64,000 nt of DNA, from contig JADNRX010000045.1 of assembly GCA_015501595.1 (NCBI GenBank), positions 1 through 64,000 on the forward strand, read 5' to 3'. The stretch comes from Hymenopellis radicata (Eukaryota; Basidiomycota; Agaricomycetes; Agaricales; Physalacriaceae). The notes under the pieces are model-generated. The model worked only from the letters and a program-made list of their open reading frames with translations. It ran no database searches and was not told where the DNA came from. The translations under genes were made by a program, and so were the position numbers. Position 1 is the first letter of the stretch. Each line of letters begins with the position of its first letter. Below are positions 44,755-56,488 of this stretch, piece after piece.

Positions 44755-46416
44755 CTATAAAGGAAGGATCCGGCCCTCCGGCACTGACAGCAGACTGTCG
44801 ACTAGCTCTGCCTGTACCACCTTATTTGCCACAATGAGTTCGGATGGAACTAGCCTGACCTCCAAAGACGTTTTAGTAGAAACCCGCCCGTCCACTCGTC
44901 CCTTCAAGGCCGTTATAAACTCCTTCGTTATCATGACTCGGGTGCGCCTGAGTGTAGTCATGGTAAGAGTCGCAAGTCGCGGGACCAATCGAAAGTCGGG
45001 CGTCATCCTAAAGACGCTGATGCACATGGGCCCAATGTCGAAAGGCCCAATGTGCAACCCCGTCTCAAATATCATCGTCAAGTCGAGGAGGCCAGGCGTC
45101 ATTTTCAGAAATGCGATGATCCTGTCCGTGTCGGTACCGCTGTCGACATGTACCTCCAGCTGGCGAAGGCTGCGGCCTATTGCGGCGGGAAGCGGATCGG
45201 GAAATCGCTCGTCGCTGGAGACGCTTGGGTGATAGTGGAGCATTTGTAGGTTGGGGAGTTCGATGCCACTGGAGAGAATCCGCCCCCAGCTCCCTGGTGC
45301 GCCCTTCAGCACCAAGAAGGAGAGCGCAGTATTACGAATAGTACCTCCATTGTTGAGCGTGTAGTCCTGCACCTCCTCCAACCACTTGGCTTCCCACTCT
45401 GTATCGAATGGGTGGAGGTAGAACTGGGCGATGTCCAGGGAGGATGCACTGGAGAGGATCAACAACGAAGAGAACATGTCCGACACGGGATAGCACTCGA
45501 TGAACTCGTCTGACAGCCTCTGCTCCTGACGAAAGATGTTCAGAGTACTCCAGTCGATGTCAAAGAGGTCGTGGACGATGACCTTGTTGTCGATGGCGAG
45601 GTCGATGAGGATAGGCGCATCCCAGAATGCGCGACATCTCACTGTCGAGTCCTCTGCGAAAGCAGCGACTGGCGGCTCCAGCTGGTGGATGTAAATGCGC
45701 AGCTTGCGTAGCTGCTCGAAGGGGAATGGGGTCTGCCATGCTAGATAAGTGTCTAATGGAAGGGCGAACCAACCTCCTCGCCATCGGTCGCACGTTTTCA
45801 TCAACACTTCCATCGCTGGATGGTTGGATATATCGTCTCTTGAGTCCACGATGACATTGAGGGCACGTTGTTTTGACCGCTCAAGGTATGTAGCGAGAAT
45901 ATCGGCAGTGGTGGAGGAATATCGGTAGTTATCGAACGGGAGGCCAACAGTGGTCCACAAAGACGACGTGTTGGTGACAATCCGTCTCCAACGAGAGCAG
46001 ACGTGGGTCAAAGCCCATACACCGCTTTTGATATCGAGGCTGTCTACGAAGTAGTCATTCCTCACGTCTTGACAGGGAATTTCTGGGTCAGCGACCAAGT
46101 GGGAGAAAATCTCGCTGAGAATTTCTGGGGGAACCGAGCGGATGGGGTGGATGACAGAGGCCAACTTGGCTGCGTAGGCTTCGAGCTTGGCTCTTTGTAC
46201 TACTTGCTTGGGACTCAAGCCCTCAATGAGAGCGCGAACACGAACGAGTGTCTCTCGCATCTCCATCCTTTCTCGCTCCAAGGGCGGGATATTGGAGGTC
46301 GCGAGAAACTCGACGCGCAGGTCTACATCGATTAGTGCGCCACGCTGGCGGTTTACGGTCTGAGATCGAGAATTAGACAATCCTCGGTCAAATGAATGAG
46401 CACGTACCTTAGACAT
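44755..46416 (-). CDS. F-box/LRR-like protein
   Basis: Predicted 537 residues. The first exon is three codons (MSK, 46408-46416), then a 48-nt intron with GTACGT and TCTCAG ends, then one long exon (44755-46359). A coiled segment (ERMEMRETLVRVRALIEGL) precedes the F-box VPPEILSEIFSHLV ... WALTHVCSRWRRIVTNTSSL W, followed by repeats such as LRKLRIYIHQLE, LQMLHYHPSV and LRQLEVHVDSG, typical of the large Agaricomycete F-box family. The intron length is a multiple of three and in frame, so retained-intron product is possible. Paralogue of the gene at 40694-42358, sharing the microexon, SLD(I/V)xSGxW and DDISNH motifs. Likely SCF adaptor; substrate unknown. Confidence 0.82.
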   Translation of the reverse strand: MSKVRAHSFDRGLSNSRSQTVNRQRGALIDVDLRVEFLATSNIPPLERERMEMRETLVRVRALIEGLSPKQVVQRAKLEAYAAKLASVIHPIRSVPPEILSEIFSHLVADPEIPCQDVRNDYFVDSLDIKSGVWALTHVCSRWRRIVTNTSSLWTTVGLPFDNYRYSSTTADILATYLERSKQRALNVIVDSRDDISNHPAMEVLMKTCDRWRGGWFALPLDTYLAWQTPFPFEQLRKLRIYIHQLEPPVAAFAEDSTVRCRAFWDAPILIDLAIDNKVIVHDLFDIDWSTLNIFRQEQRLSDEFIECYPVSDMFSSLLILSSASSLDIAQFYLHPFDTEWEAKWLEEVQDYTLNNGGTIRNTALSFLVLKGAPGSWGRILSSGIELPNLQMLHYHPSVSSDERFPDPLPAAIGRSLRQLEVHVDSGTDTDRIIAFLKMTPGLLDLTMIFETGLHIGPFDIGPMCISVFRMTPDFRLVPRLATLTMTTLRRTRVMITKEFITALKGRVDGRVSTKTSLEVRLVPSELIVANKVVQAELVDSLLSVPEGRILPL

Positions 46417-46419
46417 TTT

Positions 46420-47417
46420 ATGAATGGTGTGGAGATGAGCTCTGGGGCTTTGATTATCGCACTGGATAACAAAAGGTGGTGGAAGAGAGGAAAGGCAATG
46501 AGTCTCACGTGGACGAGACTTCAAATAGGAAACACCACATTGACTGCCCATTGTCCGCCAAACACGGCCGGTCATTGTTCAGGGCCAACCCGCCACTCCC
46601 TCTCGATTTGGTTGTCCATTTTCAGAAAGCCCGCAGGCAAATTCCTACGATATTCCATTAATGGAGAAGGGTTGTTTAATATACCAACGCCAGCGCTTCA
46701 CTCAAGAGCACAGTGCTCTATGCCGAAATTCTACAGTTGACGCCACGTTATGGTGAGCTTGCCTTCTGCACGTGAGTCGCAAAGGTTCCACTAGACGAGA
46801 GAACGACCGTACCACTTCCACAGTTCCATGAGATAGACGATGGCCATTCACAGTCTAAGGCTCCTGGGGCTTTGGCCGGAAGAAATTCAGAGCAAGGTGC
46901 CTGAGATAATGCGCACTCGGGCGGTAACGCTGCATTCGACAATGAAGCGTCTTGAGAGATTATTACACAACAGATAGAGCATCGTGCAGGAATGGACGCC
47001 GTGTAAGCTGGTGGCGTCGTGAGACAAAGTTTGAACGTGACGTGCGCGAATAAGGCTATGTGAAGGCCCGCCCAAGCGCGGTGTTCCTTTTCGTCGACAT
47101 GCTGATAAAGTCAGGGAGAGTAGAGATCAAGATTTAAATGCGCGAGGCAGCAGAGTGTGCAGGGGGTAGAAAGGGTGTGGTAGAAACAATTGGAGTTGAA
47201 GCTGATGGCAAAGAAGGAGGGACGAGCCTGTCCGGGGGTCTGCGGATATGCTACCTGTTTCCCAAGTCTATGAGACGACAGTGTTAAAGTGGATGCGGCA
47301 GAACCTACATCGACTGCAGCTGGATTGGATACTGAAAAGAACAACACCGTATTTACCAAGCTTGACGCGCTTTCAATTCAGAGACGTAGATCCAAAGAAG
47401 GGTCTTGCGGCCGATGA
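46420..47417. other. Intergenic, nothing recognised
   Basis: Short frames only. No domain, splice pattern or repeat linking it to other parts of the window was seen apart from the F-box relic that follows. Confidence 0.3.
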
Positions 47418-47640
47418 CAGTGGAAGAACCATCACGATGGATGAAATCTTTGAAGCCACAACGGTGACAATTCATCTGAGAAACAGTAAGAATGCTATGC
47501 GAAAGAAATAAGGTCTCGGCGTGCCTCGGAATATGTTATTTGCGTCGTTGGAAGGATCAAAGAAAGGGAAGATACCGCTATCTTCGTGCACGCGGCGTAC
47601 ATTATGCATACCTTCATGTTGAAGTCGCGGCACAACCAAC
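47418..47640 (-). pseudogene. F-box gene 5'-end relic
   Basis: GGAAGAACCATCACGATGGATG, the start of the long exon, the first-intron region and the upstream block CACGCGGCG(A/T)ACATTATGCAT match 42243-42460, the 5' end of the F-box gene at 40.7-42.4 kb. The rest of the gene is absent. Confidence 0.6.
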
Positions 47641-48719
47641 AACTTGTCCACGTACGCATGGTCAACAAACGAGCGTGGGAACTTGGAAGGTTCGGCGATC
47701 GCGGCTTGAACCCGAACCCTTCCTTATCATTAAAGCCCCGTCGTAGACGCATGTATCCGACAAGCTAATTATCCCATTACCAGTCCGCTTTGTACCCTCG
47801 AATTGCCAATCGATGCATGGTGCGTTTGGGTGATTGTGTTTGACTGGTCGCGCATCATGACTGACAGTCACAAAATGCTGCAGAAAAAACTAGCAATGCT
47901 CGCCTGGGATTGAAAGCCTTCACGCCTCGGGGTGCAACGGCTTCAAGTCAATGCTCGGTGAGCGCTGTGGGAACAGAATAACCAGTTACCACGCGAAACA
48001 TCTAGACGCCCAAAGATCGCCGTTCCCGCTCTCATACGTGGCACATCGCGCGCGCAAACGACATCATTCTTCCTTCCCAGAATGACAGCCCACCAAATTT
48101 CTCTACTATGGCTGATCTTCTCAGTTCGTCCGTGGATACGCGTCGGAAGCAATGTCCCGCATTGTCGATGCTTCTACGCGCTCAGGCGTTCGTCCTAGAC
48201 ATGGGTCTTGGCCGGCATCTATGTTGGTCTCAAGAATACTCCTCGGTTCCGACACACACGTACGAGGCTATCGGGGAACAAGTATGCCCGATCAGATTCT
48301 CCTTGGAATGAATGGATTTCGATACTTATCATTGACTGTCCAAGGTGGGTCTTTTCACGCAATCCCGCTATTTGTTCTGAATCTGACATTCTTCTGTGAT
48401 AGCATCACGAATAAGATTGGTCAACAGACTTTCGATGCTGATGGACTGGGATTATCAATCACGCCTCAAATGCAAAACAAAACACGTACTCTTTTGATGT
48501 TCGATACTGATTTATCCTTTGCGTGTCGCATATGGCAAGGAACTGAAATAGCAAGAAGCCGGCACAGAATATCATCAGCTTGGGTTCGTGCTGAATTTGG
48601 AAAAGGCACGAACAACGCAGCCTTTGAACAGCATTGGTCACGTCGGGGCCTTGGCCGCGTTGGCAGGCATGACTCTGGGCTCCGATGCCTACCCGATCCC
48701 GGAAAACGCTAATTCAAAG
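47641..48719. other. Intergenic upstream of the P450 gene
   Basis: No recognisable gene. Several overlapping short frames exist at 48108-48712 on the plus strand without motifs or matching splice sites. Confidence 0.3.
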
Positions 48720-48727
48720 TATAAAAT
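48720..48727 (+). promoter_or_regulatory. TATA box of the P450 gene
   Basis: TATAAAAT starts 46 nt upstream of the ATG at 48766, an ordinary core-promoter distance for a fungal gene with a short leader. Confidence 0.6.
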
Positions 48728-48765
48728 ACCCCCCTCGCCGGGGAGTGATTCCAGCACGTCAGGTC

Positions 48766-50663
48766 ATGGAGCCACTCTCAACAGCGACAGCCCTCGTCCT
48801 CGTCTACCTCATCGTCCTTGTGCTGCTATTCTCCTCGAAGGGCCGACATCGATATCCGCCAGGTCTCTACTTCTTCCATACAACGACCCTGGTTCGCTGA
48901 AATCCCCTTAGGTCCCCGACCTCTCCCCGTCATCGGCAATTTGCTGCAAATCCCGCGTCATAACGATAATCATGTTCAAGCGTACACTAACTTAGGGAAG
49001 ATTTACGGTACGTTCTCCCTGTCGGTGTTGAGCGTTATCTAAGTCGATGTGTCTTAGGACCCATTATGCACATGCGTGTGTTCAGCAGGCATTTTATCAT
49101 GTTGAATTCTGCGAAGGCTGCGTTTGACTTACTTGAGAAACGCTCCGCGATATACTCCTCGCGGCCTCGCCTGGTCATGGCCGGAGAGCTTGTCGGACGC
49201 GACAAGTCGTTACTGTTTCTTCCGTACGGCGAGAGGTTGCGCACTACGAGAAGGCTGATACATTCTTTCCTTCGCGCGGACGTCGCGAACCGGCATTGGC
49301 CACTTCAGGAGCAAGGCGTCTTGAAGTTACTTCGGAGGCTGAAGGAATCGCCTGAAAAGTTTGAATCACATATTCATAGGTAAGCTACTTCATGTCGTCG
49401 CTGTCGAATCACATTTAACGCACACTGGCTGAAGTTCGTTCGTGGCAACCGTCATGAAGCAAGTGTATGGCTATGATGCACAATCCTCAGACGATCCATA
49501 TATCGCACTTGCGCAAAAATTGTCGAGAATCACGACGGAAGCACACGAGCCAGGTCGCTGGTTGGTAGATTCGTTTCCTTGGTTGCGGTACGTACCGTCC
49601 TGGATGCCTTTTGCGCATTTCAAGACATGGGCGGCGAAGGCTAGGGCGGACTCTATACGATTTACCAGAGCGCCTTTTGACTTGGCCCAGTCCACGCTTG
49701 TAAGTTTATCTGGAAAATCACTTCACCAATCATGACCTATGTCCTGTAGGACGGCGCGTCTTCGGAATCATTTGTAGCAACTTGCCTGAATAAAACAAAT
49801 CGCACCGCGGAGGAGGAGGAAATCGTCATGTATGCATCGGCGAGTTTATACAACGGCGGGAGCGACACGGTATGTCCACCTCTGCTTCTTCGAATCTGTG
49901 GAGACATCTCATGATTGAATCACATCCCAGATTCCCGCCATGGTGCACTCGTTCGTCCTGATCATGGCTACGCATCGGAGATACAGGCCCGCGCGCAACA
50001 TGAAATAGACGCTGTTGTTGGCCCGGACAGATTGCCGTGCATGGACGACCTCCACTCCATGGAATACATCGATTGCTTGATGAAAGAGCTTCATCGCTTC
50101 TCTCCGTTGATACCAATCGTCCCCCACTCGCCTATAGAGGACGATGAGTATGAGGGCTTCTTCATCCCCAAGGGTATGTATGCATAGTCATCATCGAGCT
50201 GTGACCGCAGTATTGACCTCCTTCCAGGCTCTTGGGTGATGGCCAACTTATGGGGCATGCTGCACGATCCGGAGGTCTATCCCGAGCCCCATCTATTCCG
50301 GCCGGAGCGCTTTGAGAGCAGTAATCCGGCGCAGGAGCCAGATCCGATTAAGCTGGCCTTTGGGCTCGGAAGGAGGAGATGCCCTGGATACCACTTCGCT
50401 GCTGCTTCATTATTCTTGAGTATTACGCAGGTCCTTTGGGCGTTCGATATTCGTCCTCCGTGTGATGAGAAGGGCAATCTAGTTCCCCCGCCAATCGAAT
50501 ATGTTGCAGGTCATTCAGTGTACGTTGATTTACCTATCGATAAGGAGGTCTGCTCACTTTTTTTCTGATGAACAGTCACCCCAAGTCCTTTGCTTGCAAC
50601 GTCGTTCCGCGCTCCGAAACCAAGTTCAAGCTCATCGATGAGGCGCTCGCCAGTCCGAAGTAA
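48766..50663 (+). CDS. Cytochrome P450 monooxygenase, single-base frame break
   Basis: Eight exons: 48766-48862, 48912-49007, 49058-49379, 49435-49699, 49750-49869, 49931-50173, 50228-50519, 50576-50663. Heme-thiolate oxygenase, ER-anchored by an N-terminal helix (LVLVYLIVLVLLF), then the hinge RYPPGPRPLPVIGN. Other landmarks: I-helix GGSDT, ExxR (KELHRF), FRPERF and the heme loop FGLGRRRCPGYHF with the Cys ligand. The model is one base short: at about 49975 the frame must change so that ATHxEIQARAQHEIDAVVG can continue; one C missing after ACGCAT explains it. Either a recent null allele or an assembly error. Convergent with the FAD oxidase, 94 bp apart, suggesting a shared pathway. Family looks like basidiomycete CYPs of the O-methylsterigmatocystin-oxidoreductase-like group; substrate unknown. 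Confidence 0.88.
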
Positions 50664-50756
50664 ATCCAGCACGTATTTATTATGTATCCCGATTGTCCTA
50701 GCCGATCTAGGACGTTGTCTAATATAGGTAGCGTTTTCTTGACGATTTGTAGAGAC

Positions 50757-53148
50757 TTAAGAGAACTCTGGGTAACACCCGTAGCGCTCATCTTCAGCGC
50801 CTTTCCAGCCGACTAGATTGAGAAGATCAGATAACGAAATGAACAGACCTGTTGATCGCCTACCACAGTGCCAACAATCCAAAAGACCATCAGGATCACT
50901 GAAAGATTGTTATTATTTCGAGTGTCCGCTACTGGCGAGGAGGATCGGACGCACTATTTCTCTTTGATCGATAAGAGACGGGGATAGTTCTCACCCCAGA
51001 ACGCGGTTTCGAAATCGGGTTCATAGATGAATGCTTCATTCTACAATAACCTATTGAAGTGTGGGGCGGCCATGTAGAACAAGCGAGCTCACCAAATATG
51101 CCCCGGAATCGGGTGTGAGATCTCTCAGGGGTTGCGAAGCATTCTGGACAACGTTGAACCAGTCCTGCTTTTGCTCCGCTGTGGCGTTCCACGGCATGGT
51201 GATGGCGAAGATGACCTAGAGAAGATTAAAGCGCCGGAAACAGACGACGAATATGTATGACATACGTGCCACAGCGCGTCTCTCCAGGCTGGTGTAACGC
51301 TCGTTGCGCCTTCAGTATGGTTATATAGGATTGGCGGGACAGCGACGAGCTGCGGGTCTGCTGTTGCGAAAGGAAGCATATCAACAAAAGTATCGAGGAG
51401 CTGGGCCTTGGCGGTTTCGTTCGAGAATAGACTGGTGGGTATGAGCCGTGTGCCGAGGACAATATGAATGCCAACAACCTGCCGAATGTTATCATCCACT
51501 CCTCGATGGAAAATATAAGAAAGGGTAGACTGACTGCTTGCACAGAAGGCACGTAGTTCTGAAAGAACGCATACCAAGATGGGACTTCTTCTATTATGAC
51601 AGTCCCGTTCTGAGAGAGTGTATAGTCCGCCGCTTCCTTCATCGAGGCCTTCGCTTCGTCGAGAGTGAGAAGAGGGTTCACGCTCAACAGATTGTCCCCC
51701 TGAAAGTCATTTCGGATGCCGTTCCACTATCAATTTGATAAGACTCACAAATATGTGTCCACCCCAGCCCTCTTGGCCCCACTTGACGCCGTTATCAATG
51801 GCAATTTGGAGAAAACCACGGGCACCTTCTGTGGTGCGGTTAATCGAAAGTGATGCACTGGAGACGATTCGCAATTAGCGGACACGACGAGAATACTTAC
51901 CAGCTGCACGTACACTTGCAGCTTTAACTGTGGCTCGACCAGCATTGTGGCTTCGAGCACAACACCGAACGTTCCACCGCCGCCGCCACGTAACGCCCAG
52001 AAGAGATCGATATCGTTGAATTCGTTGACCGTTCTGTATACACCGTCTGGCGTGACGATTTTGAATTGCAACTTGGGGGCGCATGAGACATGGCTCGAGC
52101 GACAGCATAGGACGTACTACGCGGTCGACTCCAAGGCCGTAAACAGGACTTAGGATGCTGTGTCCCCCACCCTAACGAATAAGTCGGTTTGGAGAAGCAC
52201 AGGTGAATGAAAGCACATACCATGAGCCAACCACCGGTCGCACCGACCGTCGTGTGGTACCCTCCAATTGCTGTTACATTGTGCTCATCTGCAAACTTGT
52301 AGACTTCAATCCATTCAACGCCGGCCTGTCGAACAACTGAACATGAAGAAGACTGCGAAGGAATTGATCGTTCCGTACACCAGCGGTAATGGCAGAATAA
52401 CTTGTGTTTCCTCCTTCCGGGACGAATGCTGCATTGTACTCCAGCTGGTTCCCGTAACGTTAGGTTTCCGGGTCTGAAGTTCTGGAGTGAAACACCAACA
52501 CTTTTCAGATTATGCGTCTGCAAGGATGCTCATGAGCACAAGCCTGGCGCAACCAGAGGGAGGCGTACCCAGAGAGCCAAAGAATCTTTCAACACCGAAC
52601 GCCCTATGAAGTCGTGGCCTGTATTCTTTATGGAGAGTAACGTCCCGGTCTCTCTGGCAAACTCAAACGCGGATTGGACATCTGCGGCAGTCGTAATTTC
52701 CACCTGTGAGACACCGTATAAGAGAGTATCATACAAACCCCGCGAGAAACGTACAAATGTTGAAGAAATGCTCCCTTGGTGGCATGTTCGATTTATCCAA
52801 GCCGACGAGTCGTTAATGTTGGCGTAATTGAGCACACAGCCTTCTCCAGTCGCAAGGCATGTCTCGAATGATGGCTAAGCAGAAGGTTCCTCTGAGACCT
52901 GTTGCTGAAGAATGAGAAGCCACTTGAATACATACATACATCGTCGCGTCATAACGCTCTACCCTGAAAGCCGGGTTTAGATATCCTTGCTGGACTGGAA
53001 GACATGAAGCTTGGTCATCCTCAAAGCAAGGTTCGGCTATAGGTCGCGCAGAGGCTAGCCGTCCAGCTAAAGTCGTGTTCAAGGAGGCAAGATCCGCGCA
53101 GGCTCCATACAAAGTGAGAGGAAACAGGAGCAAAAGACCTGGTAGCAT
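50757..53148 (-). CDS. FAD-linked oxidase (PCMH + BBE type), single-base frame break
   Basis: Fourteen exons (first 52936-53148, last 50757-50812), about 572 residues once one extra base is ignored. A signal peptide ([18 protein letters not shown]) predicts secretion. The PCMH FAD domain is complete: [20 protein letters not shown] (His of TGHD is the usual covalent flavin site), [38 protein letters not shown] and [17 protein letters not shown]. The C-terminal BBE domain ends in [19 protein letters not shown] and DCWHCVGW. The exon 51749-51857 is one base too long: the frame breaks after CITFD at about 51843, where an extra T gives a stop. Such enzymes oxidise secondary alcohols, sugars or alkaloid-like products. 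Other exon junctions all keep frame, so decay is slight or the base is an error. Confidence 0.88.
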
Positions 53149-53149
53149 G

Positions 53150-54320
53150 TATACGTCGGGACGCGGAAACGCACTGACCTCGTCGTACTCCAAAACAGCA
53201 CGCTATTTATCTTCGTTGAGTGCTGTTTCATCAGAATGAGTAGTTCCTGGAATGATGGTGGCGCATAAACATTCCCTGAAAGTCAGGGCAAATAGGGAGA
53301 TATTGATGTGCATACCGGCATAGGTCGAAGCTACTACTATAGCTAGAGCCCACAAGCAAGAAATCTTCGATGTCTAGACTTTCGTGCGGATCTTTAGAAG
53401 GGTGCGGAACGGTTTGGAGGTCGATATTAATGTTCGGGAGTTTCTATGCAAAGTACTGTGCATTTGGGGCCTTGCGAGGGGCCATGTCTGGGCATGTCAC
53501 ACGCTAGGCTTGACTGAACTCTGACAAGGGCTCGGATAAGGGCTATGAAGGGATATCGACAGGACGTCAAGGCTTCAATGTGGGTTCAACACAACACAAA
53601 ACGCGATCGGTCGGCCTCGGGGTCGGCTTGCAATTCGGCACGTTGGCGCTCCAAGCAAATAATATCCAACAACACGTGCACAACCGCTCTCTTTCCAACT
53701 TCAACAGCGTGGTTGAGAACTCTGGCCCAAATAACTGTTCAACGGCAGCCGGAGTGACTGATATCGTGGAAAACCAACAAATTTGGTCCCCAGCTCCGAT
53801 TTCTCTACACTGTGCGACATACGCGGACTGAGGAGGTGGCTCTCGAAGCCAAGTGCCGTCTCTACTCCATCAGGTGCAATTGTGCCGTACCTGTGGTACT
53901 TTTAGGTTCTGCGAAACGCGGCTTCGGAAGCAACTCGGAAGTATTCAATTCATTCATGTGCGTTTACAGGACCATAACCCAGACCGGATTCCATCATTGT
54001 TCATCACTGTCAATGAAAGCGGCGTTGATGAGGCTTCCTCGTGGCTCTAACTCTGCTCCATCTGGCCGGTGGAAGACCGTTCACCGTGTGCTCCATGATC
54101 GCAGCACAGAAGGAGAGCTCGGTGAATCTATTCCTGTTTGTAACGCGCTAATCAGAAAGATGCTCATCTTGCGCAGAGCGAGACACATGTTAGAAGTTTA
54201 TGCAGCGCTTGTTCGTCCTTCTTTTGATGTATATCCACTTTTGTGGTTGGCATCGAAGGTAAAATAAGATGTACATCGCCGGGAGCCCGCGCTGTGGACG
54301 TCACCCCTTGATCAGTGCTA
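53150..54320. other. Intergenic between FAD oxidase and MFS relic
   Basis: About 1.2 kb containing the promoter side of the FAD oxidase and two overlapping plus-strand frames (53545-53831, 53812-54267) without motifs. No gene supported. Confidence 0.3.
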
Positions 54321-54323
54321 CCA

Positions 54324-56252
54324 ATGACCGAAAGTTCCTCGCAGTCAGGATCTCACGTTGACGACAACCGGGCCAATGCCAATGCTGACCAGGACAAGGT
54401 CGAAGAGTCGAACACAAAGGTAGAGACGGCCACTGGTCGATACGCCGAACATGAAATCCCTGATGGCGGCATCCGTGCGTGGTTGGTTGTTCTTGGAGTG
54501 AGTGCATTTTTGACCCTGCCGGATACATACTGAGCGACTTCGAAGGGATTCTGCTTGTCCATGAGCACTTTTGGATATGTCGTGTCTTGGGGGGTATGTA
54601 AGCCCGCTCGTCGCGTCGCCATTCCCGCTGATTCGTTGCTTAGACGTTCCAAGCATACTATGAGTTAACTTTATTGAAAGGGATCTCACCTTCAGCAATG
54701 TTCGTCCATGTCCAATCTCGTAGTGGGCTCTAGTATCCTGATATTTCTTTCTGAAGTGCTTGGATTGGTTCGGCGCAGGTATGCACTTCGTTCCGCTGCC
54801 TGTGGAGATTATTGATTAATCCACGCGACAGTACTCGTTAATATTTCTTCCAGTAATTCCTTCTAATTCGTTTACCGGGCGAATGCTCACGATTATCAAG
54901 GGTTTGGTTGCTGGACGTCTTTTCGACCTCGGATTCTTCAGGGTGTCTCTCATCTCATCATGCGCTGCCATGACGGTCTTCAATTTCTTGACGGCTGAGT
55001 GCAAACATTACTGGCAATTCTTGTTATGTCAAGGCGTCGCCCTCGGTGTATGTGACTTCCTATCTTATCCTGGATATACTGACTCTTCACAGCTTGCGGC
55101 TGGATGCATATACATTCCATGTATCTCCGTCATGTCGCATTGGTGTACGAGGTCCTCCACGTCGAATTCTTATCACTGACACAATGAATGCCAGTCCGAG
55201 TTCGACGTCCTATAGCCTTCTCTATCGTCGCGTTCGGCTCGTCCGTTGGTGGCATAATCTACCCGATAATATTCAAGAACCTCTTGGCGTCGGTCGGGTA
55301 TGGTCCTTTGCTCGCCCTTTGACTGTCCCTCACCGTCAAGTCACGATTCAGATTCAAATGGGCAGTACGAACAATCGCTTTCATCAACCTCGCGACATTC
55401 ATTGTTGCAGGCTTGGTAACTATCATCGTGTGCGAAAGTCAACGTATCTGACAGTTCTATAGACCATGAGGACGCGTCTACCACCCTCCAAATCTCTATC
55501 ATCATTGTTGGATATCCGCGCCTTTGCCTCCCCGGCCTACTGCACATATGTGTTTTCGACATTTCTGTCATTCCTTGGAGTCTACACTCGTAAGGTCTCA
55601 TCACGTCTCCGATGATGCACTCTAATCACGATTTGAAGCTCTCACCTTCCTCGCTGTCAGTGCAGCCCAGATTGGCGTCGATTCCAATTTCATTCTGTAT
55701 CTTGTTTCGATTGCGAACGGCGCTTCGGCCGTGGGACGTCTAATGAGCGGTGTATTTGCATTGAAGTTCGGCGCCCTCAATGTCATGATTATCATGAACT
55801 TCTTCGCCGCCCTCATGACATACGTGTGGCCAGTCCCGTCCTCAACGGGCGGGTTCGTGGTAGTCACCGTGTTCTATGGGTGCGGAGCTGTTTATCTTCC
55901 GACCGTGTTGCTCTGTGCTTATGATCACCTAGAATTGTCTCGGGTGCATTCATAAGTTTGTTCCCTGTACCCGTCGCCCAACTTGGAAGCACGGACGATA
56001 TTGGAAGACGGACGGGGATGCAGATGACTGTCATGGCCTTGGGCGCCCTGGCTGGACCGCCTATTTCCGGTGCCATTCGCCAAGCGCACAGTGACTACAC
56101 ACTTGTCGGAGTTTACGCTGGTGCGCTATTCCGTGCTCGTTCCTCTTATCGTTCACTAAATTATCCTAGGCACTATGGTCCTTTCGTCGGTGGTGTGTAT
56201 GATCATTACCAAGTACCTTGTACTGCATACAATACTTGGTGGAAAATTCTGA
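54324..56252 (+). pseudogene. MFS transporter, monocarboxylate (MCT) type, decayed
   Basis: Clear MCT-family pieces lie in order: DGGIRAWLVVLG (MCT start motif), GTFQAYYELTLLKGISPSA, GLVAGRLFDLGFFRVSLI, FLTAECKHYWQFLLCQG, IAFSIVAFGSSVGG, TIAFINLATFIVAGL, SAVGRLMSGVFALKFGALN, GRRTGMQMTVMALGALAGPP and a C-terminus ending GGKF. Some joins are normal introns (54498-54547, 54598-54643). Others need frame changes: between SPSA and LVVGSS near 54700, after SVMSHW near 55142 and around 55190-55370. At least three breaks, so a pseudogene. Members carry short carboxylates or other metabolites across the plasma membrane. It follows the P450/FAD pair and may once have been its transporter. Confidence 0.78.
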
Positions 56253-56488
56253 ACGACGAATTCATTGATTTTCTCAGTACTGAGTAATGATCACAGACTT
56301 GATTGGCGGAGAAACTGCTCTCAGGAACAGCGACATAGATCTGAAGATGTGTTTTATATAGATGAGCTGAAATGTATCTACCAGTTCACTCACCATCGCC
56401 TAAATTGTGTCGAAACCCCGAAGTGCTAGAAATCAAGCCAAAATCTGCCGGCGGCACTATAAGTCATAAGTTAAATCAATTAAGCATT

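Noticed and set aside
44755..46575. 606-codon frame taken as the full F-box protein
   Set aside because: The first 53 codons precede the ATG of the MSK microexon that is conserved in the paralogue; they are more likely leader and intergenic DNA.
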